DNA from: Brevundimonas subvibrioides
GTDB lineage: Bacteria > Pseudomonadota > Alphaproteobacteria > Caulobacterales > Caulobacteraceae
Direction: 5' to 3'
Assembly: GCF_027271155.1 (NCBI RefSeq)
Contig: NZ_CP114542.1
Span: forward strand, 1,488,001-1,552,000
DNA: 64,000 nt
Part shown: in pieces, positions 51,211 through 59,183 of the stretch
How the letters are laid out: each line of letters begins with the position of its first letter
Numbering within the stretch: position 1 is the stretch's first letter
Translations under genes and position numbers: made by a program
The notes under the pieces: model-generated
Seen by the model: only the letters and a program-made list of their open reading frames with translations
What the model was told of the DNA's origin: nothing
Databases searched by the model: none

Positions 51211-54200
51211 TCAGAACTTGAAGCTGGCCCGCAGCAGCAGGCTGTAGCGGATGTAGTCCTCAATCTTCTCTGCATCGGCCGTGATCGACAGCTTGCCCAG
51301 GTCGTTGCCGACGCTGAGGCTGAAGCCCGCGATCGGGCCGCCGCCTTCGATCGAGTCCGGTGTCAGCTTGAACGACGACCCGGTCGACACGAACCGCGCC
51401 ATGGTCTCGCCCGGGTCGACGGAGATGTTCTGACGCCAGCCCAGCCGGACCTCCGGTCGGATCCAGCCGTCCTGACCGAAGCCGTAGCCGATGTTGACCG
51501 CGGCCACGGTCGAGAACATGTGCCCGTCCCGGCTTTCGATATCCAGGTTGAAGCTGTTGTTGGAGCCTTGCTCGGTGTGGGCGTCCTCGTTCAGCGAGAA
51601 ATACTCGGCATAGACCTCGGGCCGGATGTTCAGGCGACCGAATTTACGCTCGTAGGAGGCCCCGCCGGCCAGGGCGAGGGTGAAACCGTTCCAGCTCGAT
51701 GTGTTCTGGATGTTGATGGCGGTTGTCACGATCTGGCGGGTCGAGTCGAAGGTGGCATAGCCGCCCGCCGCCCGCGCCCACGTCGTCCAGGCCTGTCCCT
51801 GGGCCCGCCAGTAGAGACCCAGTTCGACCAGATTGGCGGTCAGGACCTCTTCGGCCTCGGCTTCAGGGTCCTGGATATCGGACGAGGTGAACGCGAGTGA
51901 TACACCCAGGGCCCCCAGCGACGAGCCGCGTTCGATACCGCCGGCGACTCCGAAGCCTTCGGAGCGGAAGCCGTAGGAGTCGGTCTTGTCCTTGTCGGCG
52001 TAGAAGTTGATTTCCTGCATCCAGGCGCTCGTTTCGCCCGGCGCGACCGTGGCGTTGCGCCCGGTCAGGGCGCGCGTCACGGCATCGACGCCGGATGCCA
52101 GCGACAGCAGAGGCCCACCCGAGTGATCCGGCAGGACCTGTTCGTAAAGCTCGATGAAGCCTGCGCGCGTGGTCTGGGCGGTGAAGGCGTTCAGCAGCGC
52201 GCCACTTCCGGTCAGGCCGGTGTAGAAGGCATCGAACGCCTGGGCCTCCACGGAAATCAGTCCCGCTTCGGCCGCCGTCCGGCGTCGCGCGTCGATATAG
52301 ACATCGCCCGCCGCGACGTTGGTGCCCGCCGTGACGATGAACAGATAGGGCGAGTTGGCCTGGACCGCGGTCTGATCGATCGTTCCGACCACCAGGGTGT
52401 TTGCGTCGATGATCGTATACCGCTGGGCCGACGTGATCAGCGAGTTGAACCGGACGCCAAGCCCTGCGCCATCGGCCAGGGTCGCCGTCCCGTTGACCCG
52501 GAACCCGGAACTGGTTCCAGTGGCCGGGTCGAGGGTGACGATCAGATCGCCGGCGGTGCCGATGTTCAGCCGGGTGACGTTGGTGGCGCTGGTCTGGCGG
52601 GCATCCAGCGTCCCGTTCGTGATGTCGACCGTCAGCAGGCCGTCGCTGTCGCTGATCGCCCCCTGGATGCGTGCGCCACCGGTCAGGGAAAGCCGATCTG
52701 CGCCGGCCCCGAACGAGACATCGCCGACGATGACGCCATTTTCGGCCGACAGCACGTCGGCACCGGATCCAAACCGGATTGCTCCCAGGGTCGTTGGTTC
52801 GCGGGAGTCGGGCACACCGTCACCATCCGTGTCGGGATCGCTTGCGGTCGCCGTAGCGGTCGTCCCGTACTGGCGGTAGGTCACACCGGTGGTGTTGGCG
52901 GACACATCGATCGCCGTCACAGTTCCGCTCGTCAGGCCGGTCGTTGTGTCAGGCCCGAGAAGGGACTGGATCGATCCGACATTGGTGATCGACGTCAGGG
53001 TCCCGGATGCATCCCGAATGGCCGTCGTCGAGGCCCGGCCACCCGTTGAGGATGCCAGCAGCGACCCGCTGTTCATGAGGAGGGGCAGGTTGGCCCCGGC
53101 GGCGATATCCAGTGCCACCACGGTCCGGGCTGCCGTCGTCGCGACGGCACCAGCGGTGAGGGAGCCGGTATTGTCGAACCGCGGCGTCGCCACGCCGCGG
53201 TTGATCAGATAACCGGTTGCACCGGCCTCGGCGCCGATGGCAAGAATGGAGCCTTCGTTGCGAATGCCGCCATCGATGGTCACCGTCTGACCGCCGGCGA
53301 CGCCGACCTGGACGGCCGTGGCGCTGATCCCATCATAGATGCCGTTGGCGTTGATCGCGCCCCGGGTGATGAGGCCGAAGGCATTGTTGCCAGTCCCGGC
53401 AACGCCGAGCGTGATTCCCCGCGTTGCCGAACCGATCGTCAGTGCCGGGGCGAGACCGAAGGCGTTGATTTCCCCGTTGCTCTCGGAGGCGTCGGCAATA
53501 CCGTCGCCATCCTCATCGGTGCTGTTGGCATCGAGGTCGGCGGGGCGAATGTCCAGGACGACCCCACCGGCGACGTTGCCGGCCACGACGACGGTCGATC
53601 CCCCCTGAAGCAGGTCGTCGGGATCCAGTGCCGCGATCTGTGCCGCCGTCGGTCGGCTGGAATAGCGGTAACCCGTGGAGGAGATTGCACCTTGCAGCGT
53701 CAGTCGCCCGCCGACATCGCCCTGGATGTTCACGGCACTGGCGTCCTGGCCCTGCGCCGTGACCGTTCCAGACACGTTGATTGCGCCCGAAACCGTCGAG
53801 GTCGTTGCAACCGCGACGGAATTCGTTCCTACCGCGCGAAGGTTGCCAAAGTTGGTCAGATTGCCCGTCAGGGCGCGCTCGACCGATATGGCACGGGCGT
53901 TTGTACCTTCGACCAGAACACTGCCGGAACTTTCCACCAGCACGTTTCCGGTCAGGGCCGTCGGTCCGGTCAGACGAAGGCCGTAGCGATCGGCCCCGTT
54001 GGCAAAAGGTCCGTCAGTATTCCCGTCCCCGTCCGTGTCGGGATAGGTGTCGATATTGTCAGTGACAGAAATCGCACCGCCGATGGTGACGTTCCCGGTA
54101 ACGGCACCCGGGCCGACCAGAATGGCGGTGGCCCCGTCGGCACTGTTCGCAAGGGTGATTGTGGATCCGGAGTCCAGATCGATGCTGTTGTTGGTATCCA

Positions 54201-54393
54201 CAGTGACGGCCACGCCACTGGTCACGGCGATCGAACCGCCCGACGCGAATCGGATGTCGTCGCGCGCCGTTCCCGTCGCGTTCGACGTCTGGATCGGCGT
54301 TGTGCGGGTCGTCGAAATCACGACCTCGGCCCGCGCGGCGGTGACCGCCATCAGAGGGGCAAGCGCCACCGCGGTCGCAAGCAGTCTACGCAT
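51211..54393 (-). CDS. Autotransporter domain-containing outer-membrane protein
   Basis: The 1060-residue product has a signal peptide (cleavage near ARA, about residue 22) and a long Gly/Ala/Thr/Val-rich passenger likely to form a beta-helix. From about 790 a C-terminal autotransporter barrel follows, ending in Phe (ASFKF). Three aspartate-rich loops interrupt the passenger: DTDGDGNTDG (119-128), DEDGDGIAD (293-301) and DPDTDGDGVPD (519-529). They resemble the calcium motifs of thrombospondin type-3 repeats. A surface or adhesive role is likely; the ligand is unknown. The ATG at 54393 is used because the upstream codon is TTG with no support. Confidence 0.9.
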   Translation of the reverse strand: MRRLLATAVALAPLMAVTAARAEVVISTTRTTPIQTSNATGTARDDIRFASGGSIAVTSGVAVTVDTNNSIDLDSGSTITLANSADGATAILVGPGAVTGNVTIGGAISVTDNIDTYPDTDGDGNTDGPFANGADRYGLRLTGPTALTGNVLVESSGSVLVEGTNARAISVERALTGNLTNFGNLRAVGTNSVAVATTSTVSGAINVSGTVTAQGQDASAVNIQGDVGGRLTLQGAISSTGYRYSSRPTAAQIAALDPDDLLQGGSTVVVAGNVAGGVVLDIRPADLDANSTDEDGDGIADASESNGEINAFGLAPALTIGSATRGITLGVAGTGNNAFGLITRGAINANGIYDGISATAVQVGVAGGQTVTIDGGIRNEGSILAIGAEAGATGYLINRGVATPRFDNTGSLTAGAVATTAARTVVALDIAAGANLPLLMNSGSLLASSTGGRASTTAIRDASGTLTSITNVGSIQSLLGPDTTTGLTSGTVTAIDVSANTTGVTYRQYGTTATATASDPDTDGDGVPDSREPTTLGAIRFGSGADVLSAENGVIVGDVSFGAGADRLSLTGGARIQGAISDSDGLLTVDITNGTLDARQTSATNVTRLNIGTAGDLIVTLDPATGTSSGFRVNGTATLADGAGLGVRFNSLITSAQRYTIIDANTLVVGTIDQTAVQANSPYLFIVTAGTNVAAGDVYIDARRRTAAEAGLISVEAQAFDAFYTGLTGSGALLNAFTAQTTRAGFIELYEQVLPDHSGGPLLSLASGVDAVTRALTGRNATVAPGETSAWMQEINFYADKDKTDSYGFRSEGFGVAGGIERGSSLGALGVSLAFTSSDIQDPEAEAEEVLTANLVELGLYWRAQGQAWTTWARAAGGYATFDSTRQIVTTAINIQNTSSWNGFTLALAGGASYERKFGRLNIRPEVYAEYFSLNEDAHTEQGSNNSFNLDIESRDGHMFSTVAAVNIGYGFGQDGWIRPEVRLGWRQNISVDPGETMARFVSTGSSFKLTPDSIEGGGPIAGFSLSVGNDLGKLSITADAEKIEDYIRYSLLLRASFKF

Positions 54394-54698
54394 TCGCAAA
54401 GTTCACCCCAGAAGGACACGCCAGCAGGCGCGGGGCCTTCTAACAGGAGGGCCGCCACCTGTCTCAAGTTTCGCGAATTTGAGGCGATTGCAAGGCTAAA
54501 GCGGCCGTGCCCGCCATGTAGCGAGGGTTTGCCTGACGTGATGCAAGCCGACCTCAATGACGGAACCATCGATGGGCGAAGCGGCTTGAGCTTGACGGTC
54601 ACCGGGCGTAGGGGCGTTCGATGGCCCCGCGCAAATCGTCCGCACGCATCCCAAAGTCCCGACCCCGCGGTTCGCGCCGGTCACCGGAGACCCGGCCC

Positions 54699-55949
54699 AT
54701 GAGCATGACCGATCTGGACGTTCAGGAGGGCGAACTTCGCCTGATCCCGGGGCTGGACGAGGAGGTGGCCGAGACACTGAGGGTGCTGAAGGCTTCGACG
54801 GCCGATCCTCGCCCGCGTATGGTCGATACGACCATGCTCTATGCCCCGCGATCCGGCGGCGTGAAGCGTTATCTGCTGTCGAAGAAGGCCTGGATCGAGG
54901 CGAACCGCCCCGGTATCGCCCACTCCCTGGTCGTGCCCGGGGCGCGCCATGAAGCGGGCGAGGACGGCATCATCAAGCTGCACGCCACCAAGCTGCCGTT
55001 CGGCGACGGCTATCGCTGGCCCAGTTCGGTCAAGCGCTGGGGGGCCTGGGTGGCCTCGATGAAGCCCTCGCTGATCGAGGCCGGCGACCCCTATACGCCG
55101 GGGCAGGGCGCGCTGGAGGCCGGCCAGCGTGCGGGCTGTCCCGTGGTCGGCTTCTGCCATTCCGATCCGGCTGGCCTGGCGGCGCTGCATTTCGGGGAGT
55201 GGGCCAAGAAGCCGGTCGAGAAGCGCTGGGCCCGTCTGTTCGGACAATTCGACCGGGTCGTCTCGCCCAGCCGCTTCATCGCCCGCAGGCTGGAAGAAGC
55301 CGGCGTGCGCGACATCGTCATCCGGCCCCTGGGGGTCGAGATCGATACCTTCCGCCCGGACCGGCGCGACCGGGACTGGCTGCTGAAGCGACTGGGTCTG
55401 CCCCGGGATGCGCGACTGCTTTGCTTTGCGGGGAGACCGGCCCGGGAAAAGAACATCGACGTTCTGATCGAGGCCGTCCAGAAGCTGGGCGCGCCCTATC
55501 ATCTGGTGCTGGTGGGGGCCGGAGCCGGCATGCCGGCCGAAGACCGCGTCATCGCCCTGCCTTATGAGCGCGATCCCCGCGCGGTCGCCCGGATCATCGC
55601 CTCGTGCGACGCCTTCGTGCACGCCAACGACAAGGAACCGTTCGGGCTGATCGTGCTTGAGGCCATGGCCTGCGGCCGGCCGGTCGTCGGCGTCAACGCA
55701 GGCGGCGTGGCGGAGACGGTGACCGATCAGGTCGGCCAGCTGGCCCGCAGCGCGGACCCGGACGACTACGCGCAGGCGGTCGCGGCGCTGTTTGAACGCG
55801 ACATCGAGGCGATCGGTGCGGCGGCCCGGGTTCATACTGTCGAAAAATTTGCCTGGAACCGCGTGTTCGAGGATCTGTGCATGACCTATGGCGAGGTCAG
55901 TGGAAAGGCCGAGTTCGTGACACCCGCCGAGGTCTTGCCCGTCCATTAG
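54699..55949 (+). CDS. Family 4 glycosyltransferase
   Basis: The 416-residue GT-B enzyme has an N-terminal domain containing PRSGGVKRYLLSKK and GFCHSDPAGLAALHF. The C-terminal glycosyltransferase-1 domain has FAGRPAREKNIDVLIEAV, VGAGAGMPAEDR, HANDKEPFGLIVLEAMACGRPVVG and AGGVAETVTD, the nucleotide-sugar-binding segments. The ATG at 54699 has GGAGA eight bases upstream; an ATG at 54621 adds 26 Arg/Ser-rich residues and is less likely. The product glycan is unknown. Confidence 0.88.
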   Translation: MSMTDLDVQEGELRLIPGLDEEVAETLRVLKASTADPRPRMVDTTMLYAPRSGGVKRYLLSKKAWIEANRPGIAHSLVVPGARHEAGEDGIIKLHATKLPFGDGYRWPSSVKRWGAWVASMKPSLIEAGDPYTPGQGALEAGQRAGCPVVGFCHSDPAGLAALHFGEWAKKPVEKRWARLFGQFDRVVSPSRFIARRLEEAGVRDIVIRPLGVEIDTFRPDRRDRDWLLKRLGLPRDARLLCFAGRPAREKNIDVLIEAVQKLGAPYHLVLVGAGAGMPAEDRVIALPYERDPRAVARIIASCDAFVHANDKEPFGLIVLEAMACGRPVVGVNAGGVAETVTDQVGQLARSADPDDYAQAVAALFERDIEAIGAAARVHTVEKFAWNRVFEDLCMTYGEVSGKAEFVTPAEVLPVH

Positions 55950-55971
55950 GCTCCGCGCGGGAGCGGTCCGC

Positions 55972-57291
55972 TCAGACCAGGGCAGACCGCGCGGCATAAA
56001 GGTCGGCCGAGGCCCGTTCCAGCACCGCCGCGGCGCTTTCGCCCGGCATCAGTTCGGCGGCTCCGACATGGAAATCGGCCACGAACGGCGATCGTTCGGG
56101 CCCCGCATCGAAGGCGGTGCAGCCGATCACGGCGGCGATCCGTTCGGCCGCAAGGCGCGCGGCAGCTGCCGGGGTGGCCGGCAGGGCCAGGGCGAACACC
56201 TCCGGGGCCAGGCGCGCGGCCGTGTCCTCGACCCGAACCAGTCTGGAGACCATGGCTCCGATTTGCGGCATGGCCCGGTCAAGCCAGCCTCCGACGCGCG
56301 CGCGGGTCAGGGCGTCCGTGTCCGCCAGACGCAGGACGCAGACCGACAGCGGACGCCGTCGCGCCGTCGCCGCCTCGGCCACCCGGCCCAGATGGCTGGC
56401 GAACAGGGTCCGGGTGAACAGGCCCGTGGACGGGTCCATGATCCCGGCACCGCGCGCGCCCTCAAGGGCCTTGCGGATGGCCAGATGGCGGCGATGGGTG
56501 CGGGCCAGTGACAGCACCCGCGCAGCCGTGTCCGGCTCCGGCGTGTCGGCGGCGGCGACGTCGGAGAAGCCCCGGTTGAACAGCTCGCTCAGATTGATCT
56601 CGCCTTCGCTGCGCAGATAGAGGGCCAGCGGTATGTGATACAGGCGGGTATTCCGTTTCATGCCCGAGGCGATGGACAGGGCAGGGGCGTGATCCGGAGC
56701 GCCCCACAGCACCGCCGCATCGAACGAGGTCTCGTGCAGGTAGTCGAAGGCCGTATAGGGCGTCGGCGCGGCGATCACCTCCGCGCCTTCGCCCGTCAGG
56801 ATATTGGACAGGGCCAGGAACCGGTGGTCCGGGGCTCCGGCGATCAGGATCTTCAAGGGTGCCGGATCCGGCGCCCCCGGATCGAGGGTCGCGCCGTGCA
56901 GGGCGAACGTCGCCTGCCGCAGGCGGAACTCCTCCTCGGCGATCGCGGCACGGACCAGCTGTTCGATTCGCAGGGCGACCTGGGCGGGGTGCGGTGCCTG
57001 GGCGGCCACCATGTCGAAATCGCCGCCTTCCTCCAGTCCCTCGCCGATGCCGACGACGGGAAGGCGGCGCGCACCGGCGGCGCGCCGCAGGGCCGCAGGC
57101 AGGGCCGCGATCTCGGGGTGGTCCGCGTCCAGAATCGCGACCTCCAGCGTGAAATCGGTCAGGGCGGCCACGGCTGCGTTGCCGGTGCGCGCCGTCATGG
57201 TCCGCCACCCCAGCGAATCCAGCCCCCGGCACATCAGACCAATCCGTTCATCGGTCGCGGCGACGACCAGCACGCGCGGCTCCTGACTCAA
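55972..57291 (-). CDS. popA: PopA-like Rec-Rec-degenerate GGDEF c-di-GMP receptor
   Basis: The 439-residue protein has two receiver-like domains (about 1-115 and 145-260) and a GGDEF domain (about 290-435). The GGDEF active-site position reads APEVF (362-366), so cyclase activity is not expected. The RVED motif at 353-356, five residues before it, fits the allosteric c-di-GMP I-site RxxD. Asp55 in AILDADHPE is the likely phospho-acceptor of the first receiver. This is the architecture of Caulobacter PopA, which recruits CtrA to ClpXP at the pole. Start is a TTG at 57291 with a GGGGAGA Shine-Dalgarno. Confidence 0.82.
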   Translation of the reverse strand: MSQEPRVLVVAATDERIGLMCRGLDSLGWRTMTARTGNAAVAALTDFTLEVAILDADHPEIAALPAALRRAAGARRLPVVGIGEGLEEGGDFDMVAAQAPHPAQVALRIEQLVRAAIAEEEFRLRQATFALHGATLDPGAPDPAPLKILIAGAPDHRFLALSNILTGEGAEVIAAPTPYTAFDYLHETSFDAAVLWGAPDHAPALSIASGMKRNTRLYHIPLALYLRSEGEINLSELFNRGFSDVAAADTPEPDTAARVLSLARTHRRHLAIRKALEGARGAGIMDPSTGLFTRTLFASHLGRVAEAATARRRPLSVCVLRLADTDALTRARVGGWLDRAMPQIGAMVSRLVRVEDTAARLAPEVFALALPATPAAAARLAAERIAAVIGCTAFDAGPERSPFVADFHVGAAELMPGESAAAVLERASADLYAARSALV

Positions 57292-57480
57292 GGCGACGTC
57301 TCCCCATCCGTCGGCCGATTGCCCACGAGCCCTCGCGGGCAAATCGACCATACCGATGCGGCCACGGTCGGCGCAATGTCGATGACACCCGCCGCAGGCG
57401 AAAATGGTCGAGTGGTGGACGCCGCACACAGGGATGTTTTACGATAGGGTCACAAAACAGGGGCGGCGGCGGGAACCGGC

Positions 57481-58407
57481 TTGAGCGGATATCGAACGGA
57501 CATCGCATCCCCGGGCTTCTGGGGCAGGCTTTCTGTGCGGGCCTTCACCCGCAGCTGGGGCCGGGACGTCATGCTCTATACGGGTGGCGTGTCGTTCTTC
57601 GCCCTGCTGGCAGTCTTTCCGGCCATTGCCATACTGATCGGCTTCTACAAGGCCGTGCTGTCGATCGCGCAGGTCGGCGAACAGGCGGCCGCCCTGGCCG
57701 ATGTCATGCCCCACGCGGCCCGCGCCATCTTCCGCGCCGAGATCGAGCGTCTGTCCAATGCCTCTGCCCGTACCGTCTCGACCCAGAGCGCCTTCGCCCT
57801 GATCGTCGGTGCCTATGCCGCGCACCGGGGGTTCAAGGCCCTGCTGGCAGGGCTGAATCTCATCCATGACGAGACCGAGCCGCACGGCTTCTTCAAGTTC
57901 AACCTTCTGGCCTTCTTCGTCGCCCTGTTCGCCTTCGCCCTGTTCACGATCGTGTCCGGTGCCGTGGTGACGTCCCGCCTGCTGGAGCACACGGGACCGG
58001 TGGCGGCCGAGAGCGGCTTCATGGCGCTGGATGGTCTGTGGCCGGCGCTGGGTCTCGGGGTGGGGCTGACGCTGCTCTATCGATACGCCATGTCTCATCG
58101 CGATCCCGTCGCCTGGGGGCCATCGATCACGGGGGGCGTCGTGGCGACGCTGATGTCGATGGTCTCGTCGTGGCTCTGCGCCATCTATGTGGAGCAGATC
58201 GCACAGCTGGGTGCGACCTACGGGTCCGTCGGGGCGGTGGTGGTGCTGCTGATCTGGCTGTCGTGGAACGTCAACGCCATCTTCTATGGCGGCGCGTTCG
58301 CCACCGAGATGGAGATCGCCTGGCGCGCGCGGGGCGCGCCGGACATTGAACCCGAAACCTCCGGTTCCGTCGTCAACCTGTCGGAGCGGCGCGCCTCTCG
58401 ACGGTGA
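57481..58407 (+). CDS. YihY/virulence factor BrkB family membrane protein
   Basis: The 308-residue polytopic membrane protein has a YihY-family N-terminus (FTRSWGRDVMLYTGGVSFFALLAVFPAIAILIG) and five or six hydrophobic segments. The C-terminal YGSVGAVVVLLIWLSWNVNAIFYGGAF is the family's conserved region. The biochemical role of YihY proteins is not settled; an older RNase BN label is not supported. The TTG at 57481 is the first start after the divergent PopA-like gene. The 3' end overlaps the convergent tusA by 35 bases. Confidence 0.88.
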   Translation: MSGYRTDIASPGFWGRLSVRAFTRSWGRDVMLYTGGVSFFALLAVFPAIAILIGFYKAVLSIAQVGEQAAALADVMPHAARAIFRAEIERLSNASARTVSTQSAFALIVGAYAAHRGFKALLAGLNLIHDETEPHGFFKFNLLAFFVALFAFALFTIVSGAVVTSRLLEHTGPVAAESGFMALDGLWPALGLGVGLTLLYRYAMSHRDPVAWGPSITGGVVATLMSMVSSWLCAIYVEQIAQLGATYGSVGAVVVLLIWLSWNVNAIFYGGAFATEMEIAWRARGAPDIEPETSGSVVNLSERRASRR

Positions 58408-58609
58408 TCGCCAGGCCATCGTCGGTCTCCTCGACCGAGACGACCCGTCCTCCCAGTTCGCTCATCAGAAACGGCACATCGATCCGCGCCATGGGGTCCG
58501 TGGCCAGGAGGACGAAGGCCTGAATCCCGGGCTGATCTTCCAGCGCCTTGCGCAGGCGCAGGCTCGGTACCGGACAGCGATGCCCTCGCGAGTCGATGAC
58601 CGCCGTCAC
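58373..58609 (-). CDS. tusA: TusA-family sulfur carrier protein
   Basis: The 78-residue SirA/TusA-fold protein has the sulfur-accepting Cys12 in SRGHRCPVPSLRLRKAL, followed by LLATDPMARIDVP and VERRAAPTG. It hands persulfide sulfur to tRNA thiolation or cofactor pathways in related bacteria. The stop of the upstream pncC gene overlaps its ATG (58606-58609). Its 3' end overlaps the convergent YihY gene. Confidence 0.88.
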   Translation of the reverse strand: MTAVIDSRGHRCPVPSLRLRKALEDQPGIQAFVLLATDPMARIDVPFLMSELGGRVVSVEETDDGLAITVERRAAPTG

Positions 58610-59100
58610 GCCGCCTCCGCCGCGTCCAGAAGCAGCCCCAGGGCCACCCTGACACTGGCCAGGCGCACCGCCTCGCGGCCGATGTCGCCGAAGCGGTGCA
58701 CCGCATGGCGGACGCCCGCCTTGCTCGCGCAGGCGAAATGCACCAGGCCGACCGGCTTGTCCGCCGATCCGCCCCCCGGCCCGGCGATGCCGGTGACCGA
58801 GACGGCCAGATCGACGCCTGCGTCATCCCGGGCCCCCGCCGCCATGGCCTCGGCCACGGGTTGCGCGACAGCGCCGTTTCGGTCGATCAGCTCGGCCGGG
58901 ACGCCCAGCAGCCGGGTCTTGGCCGCGTTGCTGTAGGTCACGAAACCCCGGTCCAGGACGGCCGAAGATCCGGGCACGGCGGTCAGGGCGGCGGCGACCA
59001 GGCCGCCGGTGCAGCTCTCGGCTGTCGCCAGCGTCAGCCCACGGGCTGCGGCTGTCGCGATCACCGCCTCTGCCAGCGTCTGGATGTCCTCTGGAAACAT
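58606..59100 (-). CDS. pncC: Nicotinamide-nucleotide amidohydrolase (CinA C-terminal domain)
   Basis: The 164-residue product is the stand-alone CinA C-terminal domain, which deamidates NMN to NaMN. The catalytic Ser29 is in TAESCTGGLVAA, followed by SNAAKTRLLGV and AVSVTGIAGPGGGSADKPVGLVHFA. The competence-damage N-terminal domain is absent, as in most Proteobacteria. It begins with MFPEDIQTLAEAV at 59100 and overlaps tusA downstream by four bases. Confidence 0.92.
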   Translation of the reverse strand: MFPEDIQTLAEAVIATAAARGLTLATAESCTGGLVAAALTAVPGSSAVLDRGFVTYSNAAKTRLLGVPAELIDRNGAVAQPVAEAMAAGARDDAGVDLAVSVTGIAGPGGGSADKPVGLVHFACASKAGVRHAVHRFGDIGREAVRLASVRVALGLLLDAAEAA

Positions 59101-59183
59101 TGACCTTTCCGAAACCGCCCCGAGTCAATCTAGCGTGACGTCCGACACGGGTTCTGTCGAGCCGGGGACGATTTGGGGGATCC

